Positions 15,891 to 24,335 of a DNA stretch of 32,513 bases are shown here, piece by piece; the first letter of the stretch is position 1, and every line of letters starts with the position of its first letter. Origin of the DNA: Candidatus Aegiribacteria sp. (GTDB taxonomy: Bacteria > Fermentibacterota > Fermentibacteria > Fermentibacterales > JCC-6); the NCBI GenBank assembly GCA_030613065.1, contig JAUWMQ010000017.1, forward strand, positions 1-32,513. Direction: 5' to 3'. The notes under the pieces are model-generated. The model saw nothing but the letters and a program-made list of their open reading frames with translations. It was not told the DNA's origin and made no database searches. The position numbers and the translations under genes are program-made.

Positions 15891-16642
15891 AACCCGTAAT
15901 GACTTTCGCTCTGATGACACTGAGAAATCTGCTCAGAAGAAGAGCGATCTGGGGAATCAGCATCGTAATCCTCATTTCCCTTTTCGGTATCGGCCAGATC
16001 CCTTCATACGGAGTTTCCAACGAGGGAAGATTCATTCTTGATTTTGGTCTTTTCGGTCTCGAGATAGGAGCCCTGCTTCTGGCAATAGGGCTTGCATCAA
16101 ACATCTATCCAAGGGACCGGGAGCGGAAAACCGTTATGCCGATAATTGCGGTACCCCTCTCCCGCGGTCAGTACCTTATGGGAAGATTCGTGGGGGCTGC
16201 TATCGTTGAAGCTGCCGCAATGCTCGTGGGGTGCATCGGACTCATGATAATACTTATTATCAACGGACATGCGGTTCCGGCTGACATGTTACCAGCTACG
16301 GGTCTTCTGCTGGTAGAAGGATGGTTCCTCCTGGCGGTTGTCTTCTTTTTCAGTTTCTGGACCTCTCCCCCGCTTAACGCTCCACTTACCGTTCTTCTGT
16401 TCATAGTTTCACAGATGTCTGTTGCAGGATTCATCAAGTTGTTTCCACAGGCTCCGGGCCTGATGCGAACACTGCGGCTTCTGCTGCCACATATGGATGT
16501 TTTCCACATTAAGGACCCGATCGCCCATGGAATAGATATTCCTGGTCTATACTTCTTCCTGGCGATGCTGTACGGACTGGCCTACATGGCTTTCATGCTT
16601 TCAATAGCCCTCGCGATATTCCGAAGCAAGGACCTGAAATGA
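15887..16642 (+). CDS. ABC-2 type exporter, permease subunit
   Basis: 251 aa with about six hydrophobic segments (near residues 20-35, 48-68, 100-125, 140-165, 170-190 and 220-243). A cytoplasmic-looking motif YPRDRERKTVMPIIAVPLSR lies after the second segment; this kind of ERxxGT/PLSR region in ABC-2 permeases contacts the ATPase. It is linked to the ATPase and to the next gene by 4-base ATGA overlaps. The permease is too short to contain a large periplasmic domain, so any extracytoplasmic contact could be provided by the histidine-rich and TPR-like proteins that follow. Confidence 0.88.
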   Translation: MKPVMTFALMTLRNLLRRRAIWGISIVILISLFGIGQIPSYGVSNEGRFILDFGLFGLEIGALLLAIGLASNIYPRDRERKTVMPIIAVPLSRGQYLMGRFVGAAIVEAAAMLVGCIGLMIILIINGHAVPADMLPATGLLLVEGWFLLAVVFFFSFWTSPPLNAPLTVLLFIVSQMSVAGFIKLFPQAPGLMRTLRLLLPHMDVFHIKDPIAHGIDIPGLYFFLAMLYGLAYMAFMLSIALAIFRSKDLK

Positions 16643-17061
16643 AACTGAGCGCAGTTATTCTTGTTACAGCTGTTGTACTGCTGTCACTAACCTGCAAAGC
16701 GGACTATGACATCACTGAAGTAGCCTCTCCGGAGCACTTGGAAACGGATCATCCCCATGAACATGATGAGTACGAACTTGAAGATGCTGAACATGGTGAG
16801 TCAGATCATGAACATGAAGCAGAAAGTGTTGAAACGGGTTCAGTACATGATGAATCCCTGGAGCATGATGTTTCCGATATTTCCGGAAGTGACAGACATG
16901 TCCATGGTGCTGGAGAAAGAAATCATGGTACAGGGTGGTTTTTTAATCAGCCATGGGCAGCCAGCTTCATCTGGGGCAAGATGGTCAGAGATTCCGTAAT
17001 ACTCATTATTCTGGCCGCAGCCATATTTATTACATCAGGTTACAGGAGAAAGCGCAAGTGA
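16639..17061 (+). CDS. Histidine-rich, membrane-anchored extracytoplasmic protein of an ABC operon
   Basis: 140 aa. It starts with a signal sequence (residues 1-18; Cys19 might be a lipidation site, but SLTC is a poor lipobox). A low-complexity region of about residues 25-105 is rich in His, Glu and Asp with roughly a dozen histidines, many as DH/EH/HxH pairs. A C-terminal membrane helix (about 118-135) ends in an RRKRK stop-transfer. Such His/acidic stretches usually bind Zn, Ni, Co or Cu. Four-base overlaps with both neighbours place it firmly in the ABC operon. It may be a metal sensor, buffer or recruitment factor for the exporter. I do not recognise a named family. Confidence 0.82.
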   Translation: MKLSAVILVTAVVLLSLTCKADYDITEVASPEHLETDHPHEHDEYELEDAEHGESDHEHEAESVETGSVHDESLEHDVSDISGSDRHVHGAGERNHGTGWFFNQPWAASFIWGKMVRDSVILIILAAAIFITSGYRRKRK

Positions 17062-17720
17062 AAAGAAGATATTTTCAATATCTGCTTGCTGTTGTATTTC
17101 TGTTCATAGCTGTTCTTTCGGGCAGAATTGCAGGTGAAACTGCATGGGAGAACGAAGCCGCATCGGAAGCTGTTTCCACCGGCGCAGGTGAAATAGGGAG
17201 CATTTTTGCCGATATTCTCTGGCTCCAGCTTGATCAGTACCATCATATATGGATGTATCAGGGAAATGATTGGATGACCGCTACGGATTATCTCCCTCAG
17301 CTCTGGCTCATAATTAAGCTGGATCCTACCTTTACGGAGGCGTATATAGACGGCGGTTATCATCTTACCATGAATCTGGGGCACCCTTTAGAGGGTTTAG
17401 AACTGCTGGAGGAAGGCGTAAGGCAATGTCCTGATAACGAGCGGATGCTCTGGGAAAGACTCATAGTCCTGTGGCAATCGTACTATTACGGCGACAGGGC
17501 AATCCAGGAAGCGGCCTGGGACTATTTGGCTCTGGTTAAATACAAACGGGGTCAGATTCTTGATCCCTGGAACGAAGCTAATGCCTCAATGATCCTCGAA
17601 TTCTCTTTCGAGAATGACAGTCTGAGGCGTAATAGTATGGAGATATCTGAACGTTACTCCGAAAGATGCGATTTCATCAGGTTTGCTAATCGCAATGGTC
17701 TCTGGACGCAGAATATATAA
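17058..17720 (+). CDS. Membrane-anchored TPR-like protein, last gene of the ABC operon
   Basis: 220 aa from GTG 17058, which overlaps the previous TGA (GTGA) and has ACAGGAG about 9 bases upstream. A single N-terminal membrane segment (about residues 7-23) is followed by a soluble helical region. Helix pairs such as LIIKLDPTFTEAYIDGGYHL and GLELLEEGVRQCPDNERMLW have the spacing of tetratricopeptide repeats (about residues 75-135), and later helices are aromatic-rich. A readable but unlikely extension back to 16953 would overlap the His-rich gene. TPR proteins act as docking modules, so it may assemble the exporter or bind its cargo. Confidence 0.82.
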   Translation: MKRRYFQYLLAVVFLFIAVLSGRIAGETAWENEAASEAVSTGAGEIGSIFADILWLQLDQYHHIWMYQGNDWMTATDYLPQLWLIIKLDPTFTEAYIDGGYHLTMNLGHPLEGLELLEEGVRQCPDNERMLWERLIVLWQSYYYGDRAIQEAAWDYLALVKYKRGQILDPWNEANASMILEFSFENDSLRRNSMEISERYSERCDFIRFANRNGLWTQNI

Positions 17721-17777
17721 CAATCCTTTTCAAGCACGAATCCTAATATTACTGTCCATCGTTCCCTTCCTTTCTCA

Positions 17778-19592
17778 TCAGCGGGATTTCTTTGCCCTTT
17801 TGAAGTGATCGTTTATCTGAATAGCCCTTCTCCTCCCTATTCCGGGGATTTCCATGATCTCATCAACGGTTGCAACAGCTATTCTGTCAGCGCTTCCGAA
17901 GTGGGTCAGGAGCCTGATTCTTGTTGCTGAACCTATTCCGGGAATATCTTCCAGTACTGATCTCAGACTTCCCCTGGACCTCTTCTGCTGATGGTAATGA
18001 AGAACGAACCTGTGGGCTTCATCTCTGACGCTTCTCAGGAAGGTCAGGGGAGTGGAATCCATCGGCAGCCTTATTTGTCTTTCGGAAACTCCTTCAAGGA
18101 GCAGTTCTTCCTTTTTTGCAATCGATACGAAGCGGATTCGTTCCGACCACACCTCACCAGCAGCTGCTATAGACGCTCTCAGCTGGGTTATTCCTCCATC
18201 TATCAGAATAATATCGGGATACTCATCTTCAAGTGATGAGAGGTACCGCTTTACCGCTGAAGCGATCATGGCGGGATCGTTTCTGCTGATTTCATCAGGC
18301 ATCGAAAACCGCCTGTATCCTGACTTATCCGGATAACCGTTTCTGAAGCTTACAATTGCAGCTACAGGCCATGATCCCTGTATTGTGGAGGCATCAAGAC
18401 ATATTACCCATCCAGGCGGTTCCTTTAGATTGAATATATCCGCGAGGCCTTCAAGGGCAGCCTCGATCTTTTCTTTTCCGCCTGAAGGATGCTTCCAGCT
18501 CAATCTGACAAGGAACTGATCGAGGTTTTCCTGCGCCAGTTCAAGCAGTTCCAGGCTTCCTCCCCTTTTCGGGACGGTTATTCCAATTGAGCCATTTCGT
18601 TTATCTGACAGCCATTCGATAAGTGACGATTTGTCATCAGGTATTTCCTGGACAATAATTTCTCTGGGTATGTCACCTGTCTGGGAATAGTACGACTTCA
18701 GGAGAATTGAAAGCCTTTCGGATAACGGGGCGAGTTTCCATCTGCCATCGAATGGCATTCTCACAACACAGGTGAACCTGCCGCCCCGAATCCTCATAAT
18801 CACTCCCCAGTTCTCTTTTATCGCTGCGACATCCCTGTTGATCCTGTCCTTGATGCTGTCAGGGGCCGGCCACCCGAAACTCCCAAGACGTGAGAGCAGA
18901 TCACGAAGCCGCCCAGCCTCTTCGTAATCCATGTTCGCAGAAGCGATCTGCATCATCTGCTCAAGACGGATTCTTGCCCGGTCCCAATCCCCGCGCAGTA
19001 TTCTCAGTATTTCCTGCACATTCGCCCGATATCCCTCCTGGCTCATCCCTCCGATACATGGAGCCGGACATCTTTCCATCTGACCCATAAGACAGGATCT
19101 TGATACGGATGGTGGTTCCGTCCCGCTGCATCGTCTCAATGGACAGGTACCAAGGAGAAAATCCACAAGTTTTCTGAGATTTCTTGAATCAGGATAGGGG
19201 CCGAACCTGGGACGTTCCTTTGGATTGCTCCGTTCCCTGGTTATCAGAAGTCTTGGGTAAGTCTCATCGATAGTGATCTCAAGGTAAGGGTATCGTCCTG
19301 AAGTCCTGAGACGGACGTTAAGCGGCGGTTTTCTGATCCTTATAAGTTCCGCTTCGAGAACAAGGGCTTCGACTTCGGTTCTGGTAATGGTCCATTCAAC
19401 TGAAACTGATTTATCCAGGAGCAGCTCATGACGGGCATCACCTGTGTTCGAGAGATGGCCTTTCAGCCGTCTTATCAGATTCTTAGCCTTACCGATATAG
19501 AGAACACGGCCATCTTTGTTAAGAAAGCTGTAGACACCGGGAAGAGCAGGTGCCCGGATAATCGATTCCCTAAGACTCCTTGATACTGCCAC
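17778..19592 (-). CDS. uvrC: UvrABC excinuclease subunit C
   Basis: About 604 aa. UvrC makes both incisions around a lesion handed over by UvrA/UvrB. In order: a GIY-YIG nuclease domain (GVYSF with LYIGKAKNLIRRL), a four-cysteine iron-sulfur region (CPLRRC, then SCLMGQMERCPAPC), a UVR helix that contacts UvrB (SANMDYEEAGRLRDLLSRL), the RNase H-like 3'-incision domain (CLDASTIQGSWPVAAIVSF, IILIDGGITQL, RDEAHRFVLHYHQQKR), and tandem helix-hairpin-helix motifs at the end (DIPGIGSATRIRLL, EIPGIGRRRAIQI). The GTG at 19592 is preferred over a TTG at 19640, which would overlap murJ by 71 bases and add a proline/arginine leader coded through a G9 run. The remaining overlap with murJ is 23 bases. Confidence 0.94.
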   Translation of the reverse strand: MAVSRSLRESIIRAPALPGVYSFLNKDGRVLYIGKAKNLIRRLKGHLSNTGDARHELLLDKSVSVEWTITRTEVEALVLEAELIRIRKPPLNVRLRTSGRYPYLEITIDETYPRLLITRERSNPKERPRFGPYPDSRNLRKLVDFLLGTCPLRRCSGTEPPSVSRSCLMGQMERCPAPCIGGMSQEGYRANVQEILRILRGDWDRARIRLEQMMQIASANMDYEEAGRLRDLLSRLGSFGWPAPDSIKDRINRDVAAIKENWGVIMRIRGGRFTCVVRMPFDGRWKLAPLSERLSILLKSYYSQTGDIPREIIVQEIPDDKSSLIEWLSDKRNGSIGITVPKRGGSLELLELAQENLDQFLVRLSWKHPSGGKEKIEAALEGLADIFNLKEPPGWVICLDASTIQGSWPVAAIVSFRNGYPDKSGYRRFSMPDEISRNDPAMIASAVKRYLSSLEDEYPDIILIDGGITQLRASIAAAGEVWSERIRFVSIAKKEELLLEGVSERQIRLPMDSTPLTFLRSVRDEAHRFVLHYHQQKRSRGSLRSVLEDIPGIGSATRIRLLTHFGSADRIAVATVDEIMEIPGIGRRRAIQINDHFKRAKKSR

Positions 19593-21225
19593 GTCTGAAT
19601 GCCAGCGCGAATACCGATCTGGCAAAGCCCCCCCCCGCAAGAGCGAATACAGCCAGGAATAGTACTATCGCTGCGATGGAGGCTCCCAGAATGGCAAGGA
19701 TACCGCGGACAGTTGAAGTCGATGCGGCCTCAGCCACCCATGGTGAAACAGCCAGAAGCAATACGAATGAAACAACGCTAGCTGGAATCATGGAGAGCCA
19801 TGCGGCAGTGGACGATCGTATCACTGCTCCTATTCTCCTTCTCAGGGTGATTCTCAGAAGAAAGAAATTAACAAGTGCCGAAACGCTGGTCGCCAGCGCG
19901 AGGCCGGCAAGGGGCTGCGCAAATCCGGTACTGATGAAAAGAGTTGTAAAGACGAAGTTGAGTACAATGTTAAGCCCCATACAGCTGATGGCTATCTTAA
20001 CAGGTGTTTTTGTATCCTTCATTGCATAGAATACCGGCACGGTGATCTTTACAGCTCCGTAGAATAAAAGACCGGCAGAATAGTAGATAAGAGCTGAACT
20101 GGTAAGTAGTGTGGATTCCGCTGTGAAAGCTCCCCTTGCCAGCAGAACCTGGACTACCGGTCGGGCCAGAAAGATCATGCAGAGGGTAGCCGGTATCATC
20201 AGGGCTGCAAGGGCAAGTGTTGCCCTTCCAAGGGTTTTTCCAGCATCCGCAAGTTTGCCTTGGGCGGTCTGCCTGCTGAGCGTGGGCAGCAGCGCAGTTG
20301 CAAGTGAGACGGCAAATACTCCCTGGGGGAACTGCATTATCCTGTTTCCGTAAGAAAGGGCAGCTACGCTTCCGGGTTCGAGCAATGAGGCTATCATCTG
20401 ATCCACTATTATGTTGACCTCTGCTGCAAGAAGTCCAATAAGTGCGGGAAAAGCCAGTTTTCCAATTTTCCTTACTTCAGGGCTTTTCCAGTTGAAATCC
20501 AGCCTGAAGCTGAAGCCCTTCTTCCTGAGAGGGGGTATCTGGATCAGAAGCTGCAGCAATCCTCCGAAAAGCACTCCTATTGAGTAACCCCACACCGGCT
20601 GCTGCGGAAATATCCAGCGGGACAGGAGAAGTATGCCCGCAAGAGCTGAAAGGTTGAAGAGGATCGGCGCGCTTGCCGGGGCAAGAAAATGCCTGTGTGC
20701 ATTCAGTATTCCACCCATCACGGCCGCGCATCCAACCAGCAGTATGTAGGGGAACAGAAGCCTGAGCAGACCTGTAGCCAGCTCGGTCTTTCCAGGTATT
20801 GCGGAAAATCCGGGGGCAAATGCCTTGATAAGAAGAGGAGCTGTGAGCATTCCAATGATCACGATGATCAGAAGAACAGCTCCAACAAGCGTCAGTATTC
20901 TACTTCCAAGGATAAAGGCGTTCTTACTGTTGTTCTTTCCGAGTGTTTCGACATATGTGGGAACAAAAGCAGCGCTGGTCGTTGATTCACCGAAGAGCCT
21001 TCTAAGGGTGTTAGGAATAATGAATCCGAGAGTAAAAGCGTCCGCTGCTATGCCGGTTCCAAGTATGGCAGCCTGTGCGATGTCCCTGAACAGACCAAGT
21101 ATCCGGCTTGTTAGCGTAATGCCTCCCATGAGGCCAGTAGCTCTTGCTATACGGGATGCTTCCTGACGCGGGGTTCCGAGGTCATCAAAACTGGAAGTAT
21201 CATTACCTTGCACTTCTGGATTCAT
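19570..21225 (-). CDS. murJ: Lipid II flippase MurJ
   Basis: 551 aa with about 14 predicted membrane helices, the MurJ/MVF layout. The N-terminus ARATGLMGGITLTSRILGL is the typical start. Segments such as FGESTTSAAFVPTYVE (TM2 region), YGNRIMQFPQGVFAVSLATALLPTLSRQ and VPVFYAMKDTKTPVKIAI are diagnostic for the family. It moves undecaprenyl-pyrophosphoryl-MurNAc-pentapeptide-GlcNAc across the inner membrane for peptidoglycan synthesis. The last ~20 codons contain a run of nine G (19628-19636 on the + strand as C), where slippage would change the C-terminus. It follows the GT-C-like gene after a short gap and overlaps uvrC. Confidence 0.94.
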   Translation of the reverse strand: MNPEVQGNDTSSFDDLGTPRQEASRIARATGLMGGITLTSRILGLFRDIAQAAILGTGIAADAFTLGFIIPNTLRRLFGESTTSAAFVPTYVETLGKNNSKNAFILGSRILTLVGAVLLIIVIIGMLTAPLLIKAFAPGFSAIPGKTELATGLLRLLFPYILLVGCAAVMGGILNAHRHFLAPASAPILFNLSALAGILLLSRWIFPQQPVWGYSIGVLFGGLLQLLIQIPPLRKKGFSFRLDFNWKSPEVRKIGKLAFPALIGLLAAEVNIIVDQMIASLLEPGSVAALSYGNRIMQFPQGVFAVSLATALLPTLSRQTAQGKLADAGKTLGRATLALAALMIPATLCMIFLARPVVQVLLARGAFTAESTLLTSSALIYYSAGLLFYGAVKITVPVFYAMKDTKTPVKIAISCMGLNIVLNFVFTTLFISTGFAQPLAGLALATSVSALVNFFLLRITLRRRIGAVIRSSTAAWLSMIPASVVSFVLLLAVSPWVAEAASTSTVRGILAILGASIAAIVLFLAVFALAGGGFARSVFALAFRRGSIKES

Positions 21226-21249
21226 TCAAACAGGTTCCTTAACTAGGGT

Positions 21250-22785
21250 TCAGAGGTTTTCCGCATGCTCAAGTATTGGCCTCAGTTGCTCACGAAGCAA
21301 CGGGTTCAGGAAAACAGCCCGTCGGGCTGCATCGATGGAATCCCGGTATCTGCCGTTGGTCCAGAGGGAAACCGCGTAGTTTTTCCAGAGTGTTGGGGAT
21401 TCGGGAGCGATCAGAAGAGCTTTCTCAAATTTCCGAAGTCCCTCTCCAGGATTTCCGCTAAGAGATACAAGCACTCCTTGCAGGTTGTAAAGGTCAGCCC
21501 CGAAGTATCCTCTTTCTTCAGCATCATTGAGATACTCAGCTGATTCAATCAGCCTTCCTGAGTCGAGAAGGTACTCACCTGCAAGCATAGATGTTAACCC
21601 GTATCTCTCCATCCCGGGGTAAGTTATGAGTAAAGAGATGATAACGATTAAAGCAGCTGGAACGAGCGAATATCTGATGGTTTTCCAGTCAGGCGTTAAG
21701 GATGCCGCGAGGAACCAGAAGGCGGGCAGCACCGCTGTTCTGAATCTGGCAGATGGGAAAAAGATAATTGCGGATGCTATCCCGCTGCAGATGAAAGCGG
21801 CGGCCGCAAGCTGCCAGAAATTCTTTCCTTTTCTGAAAGCCCCTGTCGTACCTGCTGACAGGGCAAGCAGGCTCAGGGGCAGAAGAAGAAAAAGCCATGT
21901 TTTTCGAAGTAACCATCCGGTTTCAAAGTTCCTCCCGGGACCCGGTAAGGTAAAGAAGGCAAGAAGCTTCCTCCCTCCCATTGAAAGCCATTCAAGCGGT
22001 GAATTGCCGATCGAACGGAAGGCTCTCTCCAGAAATACCGCATCTCCGCCTTCTCGGCTGGTTCCCCTTGAAACAAGTTCCTCGAATTCCGTTCCGGGAG
22101 GTGTAGTGACACGATTCCAGTCGGTTCCAAGCCATAGGTTTTCACCTCCGTTTGATGCTATGACCGGCCCTGCCCCGGCGAAGAGGTTCAGTGTAACAAC
22201 CGGTATTACAGCAATCGCTGCGAATGCTGTAAACATAAGCCATTCGCGCAGATGATTCCGGAAAGAAAAAACAAGAAGAAAAAGCGGGAGAAGGGCAAGC
22301 TCGGCCCTGAACAGGATGGCAATTCCGGCAAGGAACCCAGCCAGGGCTGTTTTTTCCTTTTTCGCCAGCAGCAGTGTGAATGCGATCAGTACTGCGGCAG
22401 GAATCGCTGATAATAGCTGAATTCCGAAGAGTATCATGAATGGAGAGAATAAAAGTCCCCCCGTACATATATGAACCCAGATTCCGCCCCGTTTTCTGAA
22501 CGCGAGGTAGAGGGCCAGTGCGGGAAGAAGAGAGAGCAGTGAAAATGCTATGCGGGATGCTATTACGTTTTGCTCCACATTAATCAGCATGGCAATGATG
22601 AACAGACCTGGAGGTCTTGAAAAACCTTCAACCCCCGGGATGAAAGGGCTCAGAGAATACGTTTTCTCGTCAACATAGAGGCCTTCTAAGGGCAGCAGAC
22701 GGTCGAGTGAAGAGAATGTCCAGATACGAAGGCAAAGCGCAATAAGGAGTATCGCTGAAAGTACAAGCGGTTTTGAGAATTTCAT
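21250..22785 (-). CDS. GT-C-like integral membrane protein (PMT/ArnT-type) with C-terminal TPR tail
   Basis: 511 aa. About ten membrane helices follow an N-terminal segment, and the first extracytoplasmic loop carries an acidic pair (Asp39-Glu40 in YVDEKTYS), where GT-C glycosyltransferases keep their catalytic acid. SRPPGLFIIAMLI resembles the RxPG-type motif after the first loop of ArnT/PMT-family proteins. After the last helix (about residue 390), residues ~395-505 form TPR-like repeats (LYNLQGVLVSLSGNPGEGLR, LWKNYAVSLWTNGRYRDSID). Such enzymes transfer sugar from polyprenyl phosphate to proteins or lipid A. The acceptor is unknown, and a non-catalytic role is possible. The ATG overlaps the stop of the preceding gene by 4 bases. 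Confidence 0.78.
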   Translation of the reverse strand: MKFSKPLVLSAILLIALCLRIWTFSSLDRLLPLEGLYVDEKTYSLSPFIPGVEGFSRPPGLFIIAMLINVEQNVIASRIAFSLLSLLPALALYLAFRKRGGIWVHICTGGLLFSPFMILFGIQLLSAIPAAVLIAFTLLLAKKEKTALAGFLAGIAILFRAELALLPLFLLVFSFRNHLREWLMFTAFAAIAVIPVVTLNLFAGAGPVIASNGGENLWLGTDWNRVTTPPGTEFEELVSRGTSREGGDAVFLERAFRSIGNSPLEWLSMGGRKLLAFFTLPGPGRNFETGWLLRKTWLFLLLPLSLLALSAGTTGAFRKGKNFWQLAAAAFICSGIASAIIFFPSARFRTAVLPAFWFLAASLTPDWKTIRYSLVPAALIVIISLLITYPGMERYGLTSMLAGEYLLDSGRLIESAEYLNDAEERGYFGADLYNLQGVLVSLSGNPGEGLRKFEKALLIAPESPTLWKNYAVSLWTNGRYRDSIDAARRAVFLNPLLREQLRPILEHAENL

Positions 22786-24335
22786 TCGAAATATCCAAAC
22801 AGTACAGGCAGGGGGCTCATGACAGAAGATGTATCAGAAAGGATCAATGCATCATCAAGGACTTCCATAAACTGATGACCGGAGCAGTAGATATTTTCGA
22901 TCCCCGACAGTCTCCATCTCCTTGTTACTTCAACCGCGATGTTTTCGGGCTTCATCCAATCGAAAGCGGGCAGGTATTCAGCAAAGCTGGAATTATCCTG
23001 AGGTATCCACAGCCTTCCATGAACAGTGAGTTTCATTTCCGTGCCAAGGTCGAACGGATCCGATACTGTCAGTGAATCGGGAATGACGGTTCTTCCGCTC
23101 AGCCATGACCATTCGGACAGCGAGAGGATGAGTTCTTCCGGGGAAAGTCCTGCAAACCTTCTTCTGAGCATCATGTCATACCATCCGATGCATTCAATCT
23201 CAAGTACGAATGTTCCTTCGTAAGGATTAATCTTCCAATCCTCCAGAACTCTGTTTTCTTCGGAAGTGTTTGGAGGCATGGTTCTGATATTTCCATCTTC
23301 AATTATATACAACGTATCAGGTCTATAGATGTATGATGCTGATGTAAGGTATGCTGAAGGTTCCATGAAGCAGCTGTCACCATCCGCAGACACGAGCCTG
23401 ACCAGAAATCTGTTCCATCCCTCCGGAACTGGAATACCGTAATCAATACTGCTGGCAGGAATAATATCTGCTTCCATGCCCAGTTCCCTGCACATTGCAG
23501 CATAAACGAGTGCGGTTTCAAGGGGTGTTCCCTGTCTCAGATCGAGTATTTCCTGCAGGCTGTGTACAGCGTACAAATCCCTTCCATTGACAGTGGAAGT
23601 GGGATTGATGCTGTTGCATAGAAGGCTTCGTGCCCGTTCAGCCTGGGCGAACTGAATAGCCCCTGCCGATGTTGCCTGGAGGGCAGCTTCCCTCAGGTCG
23701 GGCGGATAGGAGGAACGAAGTATAACAGCTATCTCCTCCATAATGTGATCTTCCAGCTCCCCGAAGGTTCTGAAGGGTGAAATGACAAGAACCCCGGACG
23801 AATCAGCTGCGGTGAACTCAAGTCTTTCATCGATCCTGATAATATCGTATCCTGTTGCATGCCAGTTGAGATTGTTAAGCATATCTCCACTGAAAGTAAA
23901 GCGGGATGTATCCGGGCGAACACCCTTGACGGATGGAGAGAGAACGGCCCATGCACCCCTCTCCCAGTTTCCGCTCCAGTCACTTATTAAAATTCTGTAA
24001 TCAACCATCATCCCCATGCGCAAAGCGGGGAATACAGTGATAAGCGCAAGCTGCCAGCCCCCGCTTCCTGTAAGTGTATCAACAGACCATGGTGGAATCG
24101 GACCTGTATCACCTCCAGGGAAGCCGAAAACAGCCCTTTCTAAGGAGATGGATTGTGTTTCGGGATTGAAGCCGCGGGTGATCCTGCTCAGGAGACGGTC
24201 GCTTCCCTGAATGCCCCTGATCTCGATAGTCGTGTGCAGAGTGTCCTGCTGCAGCGAGATAGAAACGGAATAGAATGACAGAGTCGATGGCGCTGCAAAT
24301 ACATGCAGTACCCCAATGAGCAACAGCCCTATCAT
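22782..24335 (-). CDS. Transglutaminase-like exported protein with catalytic triad lost
   Basis: 517 aa with an N-terminal signal peptide (about residues 1-14). The middle aligns with the transglutaminase core of the gene just upstream, but the key residues differ. SGVCRDKA of the neighbour corresponds to RQGTPLETA (Cys to Pro271), FDHMLV to WNRFLV (His to Arg309) and FLDPT to FMEPS (Asp to Glu325). The fold elements ALVYAAMCRELGMEADII and the surrounding strands are kept. It is therefore probably a non-enzymatic relative, perhaps a binding or scaffold protein for its active neighbour. The start overlaps nothing upstream except a 4-base ATGA with the active copy, so the two are made together. 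Confidence 0.78.
   Translation of the reverse strand: MIGLLLIGVLHVFAAPSTLSFYSVSISLQQDTLHTTIEIRGIQGSDRLLSRITRGFNPETQSISLERAVFGFPGGDTGPIPPWSVDTLTGSGGWQLALITVFPALRMGMMVDYRILISDWSGNWERGAWAVLSPSVKGVRPDTSRFTFSGDMLNNLNWHATGYDIIRIDERLEFTAADSSGVLVISPFRTFGELEDHIMEEIAVILRSSYPPDLREAALQATSAGAIQFAQAERARSLLCNSINPTSTVNGRDLYAVHSLQEILDLRQGTPLETALVYAAMCRELGMEADIIPASSIDYGIPVPEGWNRFLVRLVSADGDSCFMEPSAYLTSASYIYRPDTLYIIEDGNIRTMPPNTSEENRVLEDWKINPYEGTFVLEIECIGWYDMMLRRRFAGLSPEELILSLSEWSWLSGRTVIPDSLTVSDPFDLGTEMKLTVHGRLWIPQDNSSFAEYLPAFDWMKPENIAVEVTRRWRLSGIENIYCSGHQFMEVLDDALILSDTSSVMSPLPVLFGYFE

Noticed and set aside
19593-19640. TTG start giving a longer UvrC
   Set aside because: It would extend the overlap with murJ to 71 bases, run through a G9 tract and add residues not typical of UvrC before the GIY-YIG domain.
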